Shown here one piece after another: positions 54,342-63,424 of a stretch of DNA of 64,000 nucleotides (positions are counted from its first letter, which is position 1; each line of letters starts with the position of its first letter). Below the pieces are notes generated by a model. The model did not search any database. It was not told the origin of the DNA and saw only the letters and a list, made by a program, of their open reading frames with translations. Origin of the DNA: an uncultured Modestobacter sp. (GTDB lineage Bacteria > Actinomycetota > Actinomycetes > Mycobacteriales > Geodermatophilaceae); assembly GCF_947486615.1 (NCBI RefSeq), contig NZ_CANKUD010000005.1, positions 186,001 to 250,000 on the forward strand, written 5' to 3'. The translations under genes were made by a program, and so were the position numbers.

Positions 54342-55433
54342 TCATCTTCCCCCTGCGCCGGCGCCGGCCTCCGCGACGGGCGGCCGGCCGGCGGTCGGCC
54401 GCTCGACGCCGGCGTCCCGGACGTCGCCGATCAGCTGCTCCAGCACGTCCTCCAGCGCCACCAGGCCGAGCACCCGGTCGCCGTCCCGGACCAGTCCCAG
54501 GTGCGCACCGGAGCGGCGCATCTCCCGCAGCACCTCCGGCAGCGGCTCCGCCGGGGTGAGCTGCACGAAGTCGATCACCGCCTGGTCGGGCACCGGCTGG
54601 TCCCGCGACGTGGGCCCGGTGCCCAGCACGTCCTTGACGTGCACGTAGCCGACCAGCGTGCCGTCCTCGGCGCGCATGGGGTAGCGGCTGAAGCCGTGCT
54701 CGGCGACGACGCCCTCCAGCTGCCGGGGGGTGGACGAGCGGGGCACGGTGACCAGCGAGTCCGTGGGCAGCAGGACCGAGCTGATGTCGTGCTGCTCGAA
54801 GGTGAGCGCGCCGGCGGCCAGGTCGCTGACCTCGGCGCCCAGCAGCCCCTCGCGCCGCGACTGGGTGATCATCGACTGGATCTCGTCGTGGTCGAAGCTG
54901 GCGGACACCTCGTCGGTGGGAGTGACCCCGAACAGCCGCACGAAGGCGTTGGCGACGGTGTTGAAGAACCAGATGAACGGCTTGAGCACCCGCACCAGCA
55001 CCGCCAGCGGCGGGCCCAGGGCGATCGCCGCCCGGTCCGGCCCGGCGATGGTGATGTTCTTCGGCACCATCTCGCCCAGCACCATGTGCAGCACGGTGAC
55101 CAGTGACAGGGCGATCACCAGCGCGATCGGGTGCAGCAGCGCCTCCGGCGCACCGACCGCCTCCAGCGGCACCTCGATCAGGTGCGCGACCGCGGGCTCG
55201 CCGACCGCGCCGAGCCCCAGTGAGCACAGCGTGATGCCCAGCTGCGCCCCGGCCATCATCTGGCTGACGTTGCGCATCGCGGCCAGCGTCTTCTGCGCCC
55301 GCACCGAACCGGCCTCCGCGCGTGGCTCGATCTGGTCGGCACGCGCCGAGACCAGGGCGAACTCGGCGGCGACGAAGAACGCGTTGCCCAGCAGCAGCAC
55401 GACGAGCACCAGCAGGGCCAGACCGTCGCTCAC
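54342..55433 (-). CDS. CNNM/CorC-family transporter (CNNM domain plus CBS pair), downstream copy
   Basis: 363-aa membrane protein. CNNM/DUF21 domain with three to four helices (LALLVLVVLLLGNAFFVAAEFALVSARADQIEPRA; AGAQLGITLCSLGLGAVGEPAVAHL; ALSLVTVLHMVLGEMVPKNITIAGPDRAAI), then a CBS pair (SSVLLPTDSLVTVPRSSTPRQLEGVVAEHGFSRYPM; ...VLREMRRSGAHLGLVRDGDRVLGLVALEDVLEQLIGDV). It lacks the C-terminal CorC_HlyC domain of its neighbour and ends in a Gly/Ala-rich tail. The family is linked to Mg2+/Co2+ transport. GTG start at 55433 overlaps the upstream gene's stop. Confidence 0.9.
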   Translation of the reverse strand: MSDGLALLVLVVLLLGNAFFVAAEFALVSARADQIEPRAEAGSVRAQKTLAAMRNVSQMMAGAQLGITLCSLGLGAVGEPAVAHLIEVPLEAVGAPEALLHPIALVIALSLVTVLHMVLGEMVPKNITIAGPDRAAIALGPPLAVLVRVLKPFIWFFNTVANAFVRLFGVTPTDEVSASFDHDEIQSMITQSRREGLLGAEVSDLAAGALTFEQHDISSVLLPTDSLVTVPRSSTPRQLEGVVAEHGFSRYPMRAEDGTLVGYVHVKDVLGTGPTSRDQPVPDQAVIDFVQLTPAEPLPEVLREMRRSGAHLGLVRDGDRVLGLVALEDVLEQLIGDVRDAGVERPTAGRPPVAEAGAGAGGR

Positions 55434-56806
55434 GCCTGCGCCACCTCTCGCTCGGGGCGGACGGCGGTGGCGCCGGCCGGTCGTGCGACGTCCTGGTCGT
55501 GCGGGGTGTCGTCGGAGTCCGGGGCGGGCGTGGCCCGCAGGCGTGCGACGCGCCGTCCCTCGACCTCGTCGACGGTGAGCCGCCAGCCCTCGACGTCGAC
55601 CGACTCGCCCTCCTCCGGGAGGTGGGCCAGCTGCTCCACGACGAACCCGGCCACGGTCTCGTACCGGCCCTCGGGGACGGTGATGCCGGTGCGCTCGCGG
55701 AGCTCGTCCGGGCGGAGCAGGCCCGACAGCAGCCAGTCGTCGCCGTCCCGGCGCAGCTGGCGCAGCGGCCGGTCGGTCTCGTCGGTGATCTCGCCGACCA
55801 GCTCCTCGACGATGTCCTCCAGGGTCACGATGCCGTGGGTGGCGCCCCACTCGTCGACGACCAGCGCCAGCTGCAGCCCCTGCTCGCGCAGCAGGTCCAG
55901 CAGCGGGTCGAGGTGCAGGGACGACGGGACGGCGAGCACCGGTTCGGCCAGCTCCCCGGCGGTGCGTTCCAGCCGCTCCTCGTCGGGCACGGAGACCGCG
56001 TGCTTGACGTGCACCACGCCGGTCACCTCGTCCAGGTCGGCGCCGTAGACCGGGAACCGGGAGTTGCCCGACCGGATGGCGGCGTCGATGACGTCGGCCG
56101 CGGTCGCCGCCGAGCTCAGCGTCCACAGCCGGGTCCGGGGGGTCATCACGTCGGTGGCGAACTTCTCGCGGAGCCCCAGCGAGCGGGCCAGCAGCCGGGC
56201 GGCGACGGGGGAGAGGTCACCCTCCTCGGCCGAGCGCCGGGCGACCGCGGCCAGGCCCTGCGCGTCCCGGGTGTCGTCGAGCTCCTCGCGGGGCTCGAAC
56301 CCCAGCCGGCGCACGATCGCGTTGGCCAGCCGCTGGAGGGTGCGCACCACCGGTCCGGCCACCGTGGTGAACAGCCGCATGCCGGGGGCGACGAGCGAGG
56401 CGGTCGGCAGCGGGCGGGCGATCGCCAGGTTCTTCGGGCCCAGCTCGCCGATGATCATCTGCAGGAAGGTGGCCAGGAAGATGGCCAGCCCGATCGCGAT
56501 CGGGCTGGTCGCGTTCTCCGGGAGCCCGATGGCCGCCAGCACCGGCTCGAGCAGGCCGCCCAGTGCGGGCTCGGCGAGGAAGCCGACGATCAGGGTGGTC
56601 AGCGTGATGCCCAGCTGGGCCGCCGACAGCTGGGTGGACAGCCCCCGCAACGCGGTGACGACCCCGGCCGCGCCGGTGTCCCCGGCCTGCGCGGCCTCCT
56701 GGGCCTTGCCACGGTCGACGGTGGTGAGGGAGAACTCGGCCGCGACGAAGAACCCGGTGAGCGCGGTCAGCAGCACGGCCGCCAGCAGGAGCAGCCATTC
56801 GGTCAC
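55430..56806 (-). CDS. CNNM/CorC-family transporter with CorC_HlyC domain, upstream copy
   Basis: 458-aa paralogue of the next gene. CNNM domain (EWLLLLAAVLLTALTGFFVAAEFSLTTVDRGKAQEAA; SAAQLGITLTTLIVGFLAEPALGGLL; FLQMIIGELGPKNLAIARPL), CBS pair (VMTPRTRLWTLSSAATAADVIDAAIRSGNSRFPVYG ... LALVVDEWGATHGIVTLEDIVEELVGEI, ~residues 215-340) and a full CorC_HlyC transporter-associated domain (LRRDGDDWLLSGLLRPDELRERTGITVPEGRYETVAGFVVEQLAHLPEEGESVDVEGWRLTVDEVEGRRVARLRA). Two unequal CNNM genes in tandem are common in actinobacteria and may form a heterodimer. GTG start, no strong ribosome site. Confidence 0.91.
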   Translation of the reverse strand: MTEWLLLLAAVLLTALTGFFVAAEFSLTTVDRGKAQEAAQAGDTGAAGVVTALRGLSTQLSAAQLGITLTTLIVGFLAEPALGGLLEPVLAAIGLPENATSPIAIGLAIFLATFLQMIIGELGPKNLAIARPLPTASLVAPGMRLFTTVAGPVVRTLQRLANAIVRRLGFEPREELDDTRDAQGLAAVARRSAEEGDLSPVAARLLARSLGLREKFATDVMTPRTRLWTLSSAATAADVIDAAIRSGNSRFPVYGADLDEVTGVVHVKHAVSVPDEERLERTAGELAEPVLAVPSSLHLDPLLDLLREQGLQLALVVDEWGATHGIVTLEDIVEELVGEITDETDRPLRQLRRDGDDWLLSGLLRPDELRERTGITVPEGRYETVAGFVVEQLAHLPEEGESVDVEGWRLTVDEVEGRRVARLRATPAPDSDDTPHDQDVARPAGATAVRPEREVAQA

Positions 56807-56871
56807 CGGGGGACGGTGCCCGGGTGGCTACGGGCGGAAACGGCCCGGCGGAGTGACCTGTGCCCTGAACG

Positions 56872-56906
56872 CACTCAGGGACCGCCGGATCGGCGGTCCC
56901 TGAGTG
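56872..56906 (-). terminator. Terminator of the tRNA-Pro gene
   Basis: CACTCAGGGACCGCCG-gat-CGGCGGTCCCTGAGTG, perfect 16-bp stem 2 bp beyond the encoded CCA of the tRNA on the minus strand; it also separates the tRNA from the CNNM operon. Confidence 0.8.
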
Positions 56907-56908
56907 GC

Positions 56909-56985
56909 TGGTCGGGGTGACAGGATTTGAACCTGCGGCCTCGTCGTCCCGAACGACGCGCGCTACCAAGCTGCGCCACACCCCG
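56909..56985 (-). tRNA. tRNA-Pro (anticodon CGG), CCA encoded
   Basis: 77 nt including an encoded CCA. Minus strand reads CGGGGTG (acceptor), a D-arm GCGCAGCTTGGTAGCGC, anticodon arm CGTCGTTCGGGACGACG with loop TTCGGGA giving CGG, and T-arm CAGGTTCAAATCCTG, closing with CACCCCG-A-CCA. All four stems pair. It reads proline codon CCG, the most used one in this DNA. Confidence 0.95.
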
Positions 56986-57057
56986 AGGTGCGTCGACAAC
57001 TGTAACCGATGCCCGATCGGGCTCTGCGGCCCCCTTCGGCCCCGCGACCGGGGTCGC

Positions 57058-57963
57058 TCAGCGCGCGGTGAGGGTCAGCAGCGTGGCCTCGGGCGGGCAG
57101 GCGAACCGCAGCGGCGCGTACGGGCTGGTGCCCAGCCCCGCCGAGACGTGCAGCCAGGTGCCGGTCGGGTGCCCCGCGGACGGCGGTGTCCACCGGTGCA
57201 GCCACCGGACGTGCTGCCGGTCGATGCCGCAGTTGGTGACCAGCGCGCCGTAGAAGGGCACCCGCAGCTGGCCGCCGTGGGTGTGCCCGCACAGCAGCAG
57301 GTCGTAGCCGTCGGCGGCGAACCGGTCCAGCACGCGCGGCTCGGGGGAGTGCACCAGCCCGATCCGCACGTCGGCGGACTGGTCGGCCGGTCCGGCGACG
57401 AGGTCGTACCGGTCCCGCTTCAGGTGCGGGTCGTCCACCCCGGCGAAGGCGATCCGGGTGCCGGCCACGGTCAGCGCGCCGGTGCCGTTGGTCAGGTCGA
57501 GCCAGCCCCGGCCGGTCATCCCGTTGCGCAGCTCGCGCCAGGGGAGCGGGTCGCCGTGCACCCGCTTGTGGTTCGTCTTGAAGTACTTGAGCGGGTTCTT
57601 CGGCCGCGGGGCGTAGTAGTCGTTGCTGGCGAGCACGAACGCGCCGGGGAGGTCCATCAGCGGCTCGAGCGCCCGCAGCGTCGCCGGGACGGCGTCCATG
57701 CCGGCCAGGTTGTCACCGGTGGTGATCACCAGGTCCGGGCGCAGGTCGGCCAGCCCGGCGACCCACTCCTGCTTGCTGCGCTGCCCGGCGGTCATGTGCA
57801 GGTCCGACAGCTGCAGCACGGTCAGCGGCGCGGAACCCGGCGGCAGGACGGAGACGTCGAAGCGGCGCAGGGTCCAGTGCGTCCGCTCCACGAGGCCCGC
57901 GTAGGCGACCGTGGCGGCACCGGTGGCCACGAGTGCGGCGGGGACGGCGGTGGTGGCGCGCAT
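57058..57963 (-). CDS. Metallophosphoesterase (calcineurin-like)
   Basis: 301-aa two-metal phosphoesterase, probably membrane-anchored by the N-terminal segment (TTAVPAALVATGAATVAYAGLVE, residues 3-25). Motifs: LTVLQLSDLHMTAG (D-x-H, ~residues 47-60), DLVITTGDNLAG (GD), ASNDYYAPRP in place of GNHD, and DLLLCGHTHGGQLRVP (GHTHGGQ ~residues 232-247). This form with SNDYY is usual in actinobacteria and sits beside PBP and YqeY genes as here. The first codons directly follow a TAGGCT-N6 element, so the mRNA may be leaderless. Confidence 0.9.
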   Translation of the reverse strand: MRATTAVPAALVATGAATVAYAGLVERTHWTLRRFDVSVLPPGSAPLTVLQLSDLHMTAGQRSKQEWVAGLADLRPDLVITTGDNLAGMDAVPATLRALEPLMDLPGAFVLASNDYYAPRPKNPLKYFKTNHKRVHGDPLPWRELRNGMTGRGWLDLTNGTGALTVAGTRIAFAGVDDPHLKRDRYDLVAGPADQSADVRIGLVHSPEPRVLDRFAADGYDLLLCGHTHGGQLRVPFYGALVTNCGIDRQHVRWLHRWTPPSAGHPTGTWLHVSAGLGTSPYAPLRFACPPEATLLTLTAR

Positions 57964-57969
57964 GCCGCG

Positions 57970-57975
57970 AGCCTA
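57970..57975 (-). promoter_or_regulatory. Candidate -10 box for the metallophosphoesterase
   Basis: TAGGCT on the minus strand ends 6 nt before the ATG at 57963; no Shine-Dalgarno between. Confidence 0.4.
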
Positions 57976-58029
57976 GGGGGACGGGGAACTGCGTCGTCCG
58001 GGTCGGTCCGGAGTGGCAGGCTCTGGGTC

Positions 58030-58482
58030 GTGAGTGAGCTGAAGGACCGACTGCGCAATGACCTGACCACCGCGATGAAGAGCCGCGACGAGCTGCGCAC
58101 CGCCACGCTGCGCATGGTGCTCGCCGCGGTGAGCGCCGAGGAGGTCTCCGGCAAGGAGGCCCGCGAGCTGACCGACGACGAGGTGCAGGCCGTGCTGCGC
58201 CGCGAGGCCAAGAAGCGCCGCGAGGCGGCGGAGGCGTTCGGCGGCGCCGGCCGGGCCGAGCAGGCCGAGCGGGAGCGCGCCGAGGAGGGCGTGCTGGCCA
58301 CCTACCTGCCTGCCCAGCTCGAGGACGCCGACCTCGCTGCCCTGGTCGCGGACGTGGTCACGAAGACCGGCGCCAGCGGGATGAAGGACATGGGCAAGGT
58401 GATGGGTGCCGTGCAGGGCCAGGTGGCCGGTCGGGCCGAGGGCGGCCGGGTGGCCGCGGAGGTGCGCAAGCAGCTCGGCTGA
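58030..58482 (+). CDS. GatB/YqeY domain protein
   Basis: 150-aa small helical protein: LKDRLRNDLTTAMKSRDELRTATLRMVLAAVSAEEVSGKEARELTDDEVQAVLRREAKKRREAAEAFGGAGRAEQAERERAEEGVLATYLPAQLEDADLAALV ... GMKDMGKVMGAVQGQVAGRAEGGRVAAEVRKQL. This matches the YqeY family, related to the tail of GatB, with a possible role in tRNA amidation or quality control. The GTG at 58030 replaces the long in-frame extension in the track (56917), which is antisense to the metallophosphoesterase. Confidence 0.93.
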   Translation: MSELKDRLRNDLTTAMKSRDELRTATLRMVLAAVSAEEVSGKEARELTDDEVQAVLRREAKKRREAAEAFGGAGRAEQAERERAEEGVLATYLPAQLEDADLAALVADVVTKTGASGMKDMGKVMGAVQGQVAGRAEGGRVAAEVRKQLG

Positions 58483-58525
58483 GCGGTGGGAGCCGGCTCG
58501 GTCGGCTCTCCCGGGGAATGCTGTC

Positions 58526-58573
58526 GCACGACGAGGGGGGCAGAGCCACCAGGCTCTGCCCCCCTCGTCGTGC
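58526..58573. terminator. 22-bp perfect stem terminator between convergent genes
   Basis: GCACGACGAGGGGGGCAGAGCC-acca-GGCTCTGCCCCCCTCGTCGTGC, the longest perfect hairpin in the window, between yqeY (+) and the PBP gene (-). It can act in both directions. Confidence 0.88.
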
Positions 58574-58585
58574 GCGATGCTGCGG

Positions 58586-60799
58586 TCAGTTCGTGGTGCC
58601 CTCGGTCGTCGGGGGTGCCACCGCGTCGCCTCCGGCTGCGGGGACATCCGCCGGCGGCGTCACCTCGGTGGTCGGCGCTGCCGGCGTCGTCGGGGTGGAG
58701 GTCGACCCGCCCCCTCGGCTGCTGCTCGAGGTGCTGTCGTTGCTCTCCCTGCGCACAACGGCTCCGGTGCCCTTGGTGCCCGCAGCGACGGCCGGGTCGG
58801 CCGCTGGGAACTCCCGGGTGGGCCCCTGGTTCAGGATCGGCTCCATGGCGTCGTGCCAGATCTGCGCGGGCTTGCCGCCGCCGTAGCTGCCCACGTCCTG
58901 GTTGCCCTTGGGGTTGAGCACCATGACGCTCGCTGCGTACTCCGGCAGGAAGCCGACGAACGCGGCCGAGTTGCGGTCCTGCGACGTCCCGGTCTTGCCG
59001 GCGATCTGGTGGCCGGGGACGTTGGCCCGGGTGCCGGTGCCGATGTTGCTCTTCACGTCGGCGGTGAGCACCTGGCTGAGGGTGTTGGCGACGCCGGCCG
59101 GGACGGCGTCGGGGTTGCAGTTGTCGCCCTTGACCAGGGGCTGCCCGTCCTCACCGGTGAGCGGCTCGCCGGCCCGGTTCAGGATCTGGACCACCGGGAC
59201 CGGGTCGCACTGGGTGCCACTGGCGGCCAACGTGGAGTAGGCGCTGGCCAGGTAGAGCGGACTGGTCTCGATGGCGCCCAGCGTGAAGGAGCCCTGCTCG
59301 CCCTCGATCGTGACCCGTGCCCGCTCCTCGGGCAGGTTGAGCCCCATCCGCTGGGCCATCTCCACCGGGCCGCGGACACTGCCCAGCTGGTCCTCCATGG
59401 CCACGAAGTAGGTGTTGGACGACCGGGCCAGTGCATCGTGCATGGTCAGCGTCCTCGGGAGCGTGCCGACGTTGCCGATCGGGCCGTACGCCTTGCCCGT
59501 GGTGCCGCCCATCTGCTTGTAGACCCGTGAGTAGTAGGGGTCACTGGTGGTGATCCGGTAGTTGACGCCGTAGCCCTGCTCCAGGGCGGACGCGGCAGTG
59601 AAGACCTTGTAGGTCGATCCGGAGCCCTGGCTGGCGGCGACGTTCAGGTTCACCGACTCGCACGCCGGGTTGGCCGCGTCGCAGCCGAACTGCCGGTTCA
59701 CGCTCATCGCCAGCACCTTGCCCGTGCCCGGCTCGACCGCGGTGTAGATGCCGGCCAGCGGGTCGCCCATCCCGAGGGTCTTCAGCACCGCCTGGTCGCC
59801 GGCGGCCTGCATGTCCGGGCGCAGTGTCGTCTGGATGGTGTAGCCGCCGTTGTCCAGCTGCGTCTGGGTGAAGTCGAGCTCGTTGATCAAGTAGCTCTGC
59901 AGGTAGTCGCAGAAGAAGCCGCCGACGACCGCCTGAGCGCAGCCGTTCGGCGCCTTGCCGCCCTCCGCGATCGGGATCGGGCTGGCCGAGATGTCGGCGA
60001 GCTCCTGGTCGGTGATGTGGCCGAGCTCGTGCATCCGGGCCAGCACCTGGTTGCGCCGGTTCGCTGCGGCCTCGGGGTGGGAGATCGGGTCGGTGTTGCC
60101 CGGGCTCTGCACCAGCCCGGCCAGCACCGAGGCCTGGGGGAGGGTGAGGTCGACGGCGTTGACACTGAAGTAGGTCTGCGCGGCGGCCTGGATGCCGTAG
60201 GCGCCGGCCCCGAAGTAGGCGATGTTCAGGTAGCGGGTGAGGATCTCGTCCTTGGAGTAGGTCTCCTCCAGGGCGAGCGCCAGCCGCACCTCGCGCAGCT
60301 TGCGGCCCACCGTCTTGTCGTCGGCCGCCTCGCGCTCCTCGGGGGTGTCCGCGGTCTGCAGCAGGGTCTGCTTGACCAGCTGCTGGGTGAGCGTCGAACC
60401 GCCCTCCTCGACCTCCCCGGCGGCGAGGTTCTTGACCAGGGCGCGCATCGTGCCCTCGACGTCCAGGCCGTTGTGCTGGTAGAAGCGCGAGTCCTCGATG
60501 TCGACCAGGGCCTGCTTCATCACGTCGGAGACCTGGTCGGGGGTCACCGGGGTGCGGTTGTTCGTGTAGAACTCCGTGATCAGCGACCCGTCGGCGGCCG
60601 GCACCCTGGTGTTGCCGTTCGGCGTCTCGTCGGTCAGCTCGACGGGCAGGGCGTCGAGCAGGCTGGTGGAGTTGCGGGCGACGAGGCCCGGTCCGCCCAC
60701 CCAGGGCAGCAGCATGGCGGCGACGAGGGCACCGGCGACGACGATCGTCACGGCCAGCTTGACCAGGGCGCCCAGACGGGGGTTCGCAGACTCGGACAT
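58586..60799 (-). CDS. Bifunctional class A penicillin-binding protein (PBP1-type)
   Basis: 737-aa cell-wall synthase. One N-terminal membrane helix (AVTIVVAGALVAAMLLPWVGG), GT51 glycosyltransferase with the catalytic Glu region VDIEDSRFYQHNGLDVEGTMRALVKNLAAGEVEEGGSTLTQQLVKQ (~residues 95-140), then a transpeptidase with SxxK in GSGSTYKVFTAAS (~residues 396-408), SSN in LARSSNTYFVAMED and KTG in AGKTGTSQDRNSAAFVGFLPEYAASVMV. The last ~75 residues are Ser/Thr/Pro-rich with GGGSTSTPTTPAAPTTEV, probably extracellular. Length and order match actinobacterial PonA1/PonA2. ATG at 60799; TACCTT lies 8 nt upstream and no ribosome site is seen. Confidence 0.95.
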   Translation of the reverse strand: MSESANPRLGALVKLAVTIVVAGALVAAMLLPWVGGPGLVARNSTSLLDALPVELTDETPNGNTRVPAADGSLITEFYTNNRTPVTPDQVSDVMKQALVDIEDSRFYQHNGLDVEGTMRALVKNLAAGEVEEGGSTLTQQLVKQTLLQTADTPEEREAADDKTVGRKLREVRLALALEETYSKDEILTRYLNIAYFGAGAYGIQAAAQTYFSVNAVDLTLPQASVLAGLVQSPGNTDPISHPEAAANRRNQVLARMHELGHITDQELADISASPIPIAEGGKAPNGCAQAVVGGFFCDYLQSYLINELDFTQTQLDNGGYTIQTTLRPDMQAAGDQAVLKTLGMGDPLAGIYTAVEPGTGKVLAMSVNRQFGCDAANPACESVNLNVAASQGSGSTYKVFTAASALEQGYGVNYRITTSDPYYSRVYKQMGGTTGKAYGPIGNVGTLPRTLTMHDALARSSNTYFVAMEDQLGSVRGPVEMAQRMGLNLPEERARVTIEGEQGSFTLGAIETSPLYLASAYSTLAASGTQCDPVPVVQILNRAGEPLTGEDGQPLVKGDNCNPDAVPAGVANTLSQVLTADVKSNIGTGTRANVPGHQIAGKTGTSQDRNSAAFVGFLPEYAASVMVLNPKGNQDVGSYGGGKPAQIWHDAMEPILNQGPTREFPAADPAVAAGTKGTGAVVRRESNDSTSSSSRGGGSTSTPTTPAAPTTEVTPPADVPAAGGDAVAPPTTEGTTN

Positions 60800-60931
60800 C
60801 GCAGGCCAAGGTACCTGTCCGCGGGGCCGTCGTCCGCTGCCTCGGACGCCGACGCGCTGGGTGGTGCCACGGCGCTCGGCGCGTCGTCCGGGGCGTGCCG
60901 GGGAGTGGCCCCGATCACACCCCGGACGAGG

Positions 60932-62056
60932 TCAGCCGTTGTACCGGTTGGCCCGCTTGAAGGTGCCCATGTCGTTGAAGCGGACGCCGTTGGCGGCGAG
61001 CACCGGGTGGATGTCCCGCTCCATCAGCTGGCGCACGTAGAACGGGTCGGCCACGTAGAAGTGGTGGATCGGGTGGGTGCTGCCGAAGTTGGCGCAGAAC
61101 ACCTGGAAGGGCGCCAGGTACCACTTGTTGAACACCTGGGTCTGCTGCAGGACGTTCCCCTGCTCGACGTCGCCCTGGTAGTGCATGTTGCTGCTGATGA
61201 AGTGCAGGCAGAAGCCGCGCCACACGTTCGGGCCGACCCAGACGACGGTCAGCACGGTGAGCGCGTGCAGCCAGCTCGCCGGCACGTCGGCGCCCAGCCA
61301 GGAGGCCACGTGCAGGCCGAGGAAGGCGTACCAGATGGTGATCGCCACCGGGGTCAGCCCGATGCTGGCCTTGAGGATGGTCTTCCGCCAGAGCGCGTCC
61401 TCGGCGTCCTTCGGCCTGGTGGTGACGATCCGGATCATCGCCGGCACGTAGGGGTCGAGCAGGCTGTAGAGCCGGACGGCGCCCCACGGCTTGCCGTTGG
61501 TGATCGACACCTCCTCGATGTCGTCGGGGAGGCCGGAGTAGGCGTGGTGCCGCAGGTGCAGCCGGATCCGGTAGACCGGGTTGATCGTGTAGGGCCGGAT
61601 CGCCCAGACACCGAACAGCAGCCCGTACCGCACGGCCTTGCGGCGACGGAAGTACAGCGCGTGGATCAGGTCGTGCTCCACCTCGTGCCCGATCGCGGCG
61701 AAGGCGGCGGAGACGAACAGCGTCACGTACCAGGGCAGCACGCCGGTCAGGTACAGCGCGCCGCTGCCGGCGAAGCCGAGGACGGCGACGCCGAACGCGG
61801 TGAGGCCCAGGGCGTCCTGGTGGCGGAGGACCGGGTGCTCCCGGCGCAGCTCCTGGGACCGACGGCGGATCGCCGAGGTGATGACCTTGGTGCGGGCCTT
61901 GTCGTCGGCGTCCATGCCGGTGAGGTCGACCGGGATCTCGACCGGCAGTTCGGCGGCGGGCGGGACGTCGACGGGGACGGCGGTGCCGGTGCCGAAGAGC
62001 CCGGCCGGCGGCGTGGTCGTCGCGGTGCTGCGGTCGAGCTCGGGTGCGGTGCTCAT
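60932..62056 (-). CDS. Membrane fatty-acid desaturase-type di-iron protein
   Basis: 374-aa desaturase-superfamily protein. Three histidine boxes: HEVEHD (AAIGHEVEHDLIHALYF ~residues 124-140), HLRHH (IRLHLRHHAYSG ~residues 163-174) and HPIHH (STHPIHHFYVADPF ~residues 325-338), with hydrophobic segments between (LGLTAFGVAVLGFAGSGALYLTGVLPWYVTLFVSAAFAA). Box 1 is HxxEHD rather than HDxxH, so it may act on something other than a standard acyl lipid. Its N-terminal ~75 residues are polar. ATG at 62056; a GGAGGG run is rather far upstream. Confidence 0.85.
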   Translation of the reverse strand: MSTAPELDRSTATTTPPAGLFGTGTAVPVDVPPAAELPVEIPVDLTGMDADDKARTKVITSAIRRRSQELRREHPVLRHQDALGLTAFGVAVLGFAGSGALYLTGVLPWYVTLFVSAAFAAIGHEVEHDLIHALYFRRRKAVRYGLLFGVWAIRPYTINPVYRIRLHLRHHAYSGLPDDIEEVSITNGKPWGAVRLYSLLDPYVPAMIRIVTTRPKDAEDALWRKTILKASIGLTPVAITIWYAFLGLHVASWLGADVPASWLHALTVLTVVWVGPNVWRGFCLHFISSNMHYQGDVEQGNVLQQTQVFNKWYLAPFQVFCANFGSTHPIHHFYVADPFYVRQLMERDIHPVLAANGVRFNDMGTFKRANRYNG

Positions 62057-62153
62057 GCCTGGTGTGTCATCCCTCCGACGGAACGGTCGGGCGGAAGCTA
62101 ACCGTGCGTCACGACCGGGACCAGGCCCCCGGGCGACGCGGACACGAACGGGT

Positions 62154-62185
62154 GACGCACGGGACCTCGTCCTGCCCCGTGCGTC
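62154..62185 (-). terminator. Hairpin after the ArsA-type ATPase genes
   Basis: GACGCACGGG / CCCGTGCGTC, perfect 10-bp stem with a 12-nt loop, 25 bp downstream of the ATPase stop. Confidence 0.6.
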
Positions 62186-62209
62186 CCTCCTGCCCCACGA
62201 ACGAGGAGG

Positions 62210-63424
62210 TCAGCCGGCCGTGGGGCGCAGCGGCAGGACCCGGCTGCGCGGGGTGCCCGTGCCGGCGTCGGCCTCGGCGGCGAGCAGCGCCTCGCCCATC
62301 AGCCGGAGCCCGTCCAGGTCGTGCACGTCGCCGGCCGCGGCCGGGACCGCGCGGATCGGCACCTCCGGGTGGGCGCTGGTGAACCGGTCGGCCAGCCGCT
62401 GCTCCCGCGCGGCCACCGTCATCCGCTCGGCGTGCACCCGCAGCGCCCCGGCGGCCAGCTTCGACCCCGGCCCACCGGCCTCGGCGACCGCCTCCGCGGC
62501 GGCCTCCGCGCGGGTCGCCGACAGTGCGGTCGTCGCCGGCGGGTGGGTGCGGTTGAGCACCAGCCCGGCCAGCGGCATGCCCTCGGTGGACAGCCGGTCG
62601 ACGAAGTAGGAGGCCTCCCGCAGTGCGTCCGGCTCCGGGGCGGCGACCACCACGAACGACGTCCCGGGCTGGCGGAGCAGCTGGTACGTGGCGTCGGCGC
62701 GCTCGCGGAACCCGCCGAACATGGTGTCCAGCGCGGAGACGAAGGCGGAGATGTCGTTGAGCAGCTGCCCGCCGAGGATCTTGCTGATGATCCGGCTGAA
62801 CAGCGAGAAGCCTGCCCCCACCAGCCGGACGCCGGCCCGCCCACCGGCCCGCGCGGGGGCGGTGAGCAGCCGGATCATCGTGCCGTCGAGGAACCGGGAC
62901 AGCCGGTTCGGGGCGTCCAGGAAGTCCAGCGCCGACCGGGACGGCGGGGTGTCCACGATGACCAGGTCCCAGCGGTCGCTGGCCCGCAGCTGCCCCAGCT
63001 TCTCCATGGCCATGTACTCCTGCGTCCCGCCGAAGGAGGACGACAGCGCCTGGTAGAAGGGGTTGTCGAAGATCACCTGCGCCCGCTCGGGCGTCGAGTG
63101 CGCGGACACGACGTCGTCGAACGTCCGCTTCATGTCCAGCATCATCGCGTGCAGCTCGCCGGGGGCACCGGGCGTCTCGACCAGCCGCGGCTCGTTGTCC
63201 AGCTCCACCAGGCCCAGCGACTGGGCCAGCCGGCGGGCCGGGTCGATGGTCAGGACGACGACCTCCCGGCCGGCCTCCGCGGCGGCCAGCGCGAGCGCCG
63301 CCGACGTCGTGGTCTTGCCCACGCCACCGGAGCCGCAGCACACGATGATCCGGGTCGCCCGGTCCTCGACCAGGGCCGCGAGGTCCAGCGCCGGGGCCAC
63401 CGCGGGGCGCCGCGGGGCGCTCAC
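62210..63424 (-). CDS. ArsA/GET3-family ATPase (second of a pair)
   Basis: 404-aa P-loop ATPase of the ArsA family. Deviant Walker A GSGGVGKTTTSAALALAAAEAGREVVVLTIDPARRLAQSLG (~residues 32-72), the switch-like region DLVIVDTPPSRSALDFLDAPNRLSRFLDG (~residues 160-188) and a C-terminal PEPDALREASYFVDRL. In actinobacteria a pair of such ATPases lies near PBP and WhiB genes; no arsenic genes are present, so arsenite export is unlikely and the role is unknown. Start ATG at 63424 overlaps the upstream ATPase by 4 nt (stop at 63421). Confidence 0.9.
   Translation of the reverse strand: MSAPRRPAVAPALDLAALVEDRATRIIVCCGSGGVGKTTTSAALALAAAEAGREVVVLTIDPARRLAQSLGLVELDNEPRLVETPGAPGELHAMMLDMKRTFDDVVSAHSTPERAQVIFDNPFYQALSSSFGGTQEYMAMEKLGQLRASDRWDLVIVDTPPSRSALDFLDAPNRLSRFLDGTMIRLLTAPARAGGRAGVRLVGAGFSLFSRIISKILGGQLLNDISAFVSALDTMFGGFRERADATYQLLRQPGTSFVVVAAPEPDALREASYFVDRLSTEGMPLAGLVLNRTHPPATTALSATRAEAAAEAVAEAGGPGSKLAAGALRVHAERMTVAAREQRLADRFTSAHPEVPIRAVPAAAGDVHDLDGLRLMGEALLAAEADAGTGTPRSRVLPLRPTAG

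Noticed and set aside
62210-63424. Arsenite efflux system
   Set aside because: The ATPases are ArsA-like, but no arsB, arsC or arsR is nearby; the genomic setting (PBP, YqeY) is the general actinobacterial ArsA pair.
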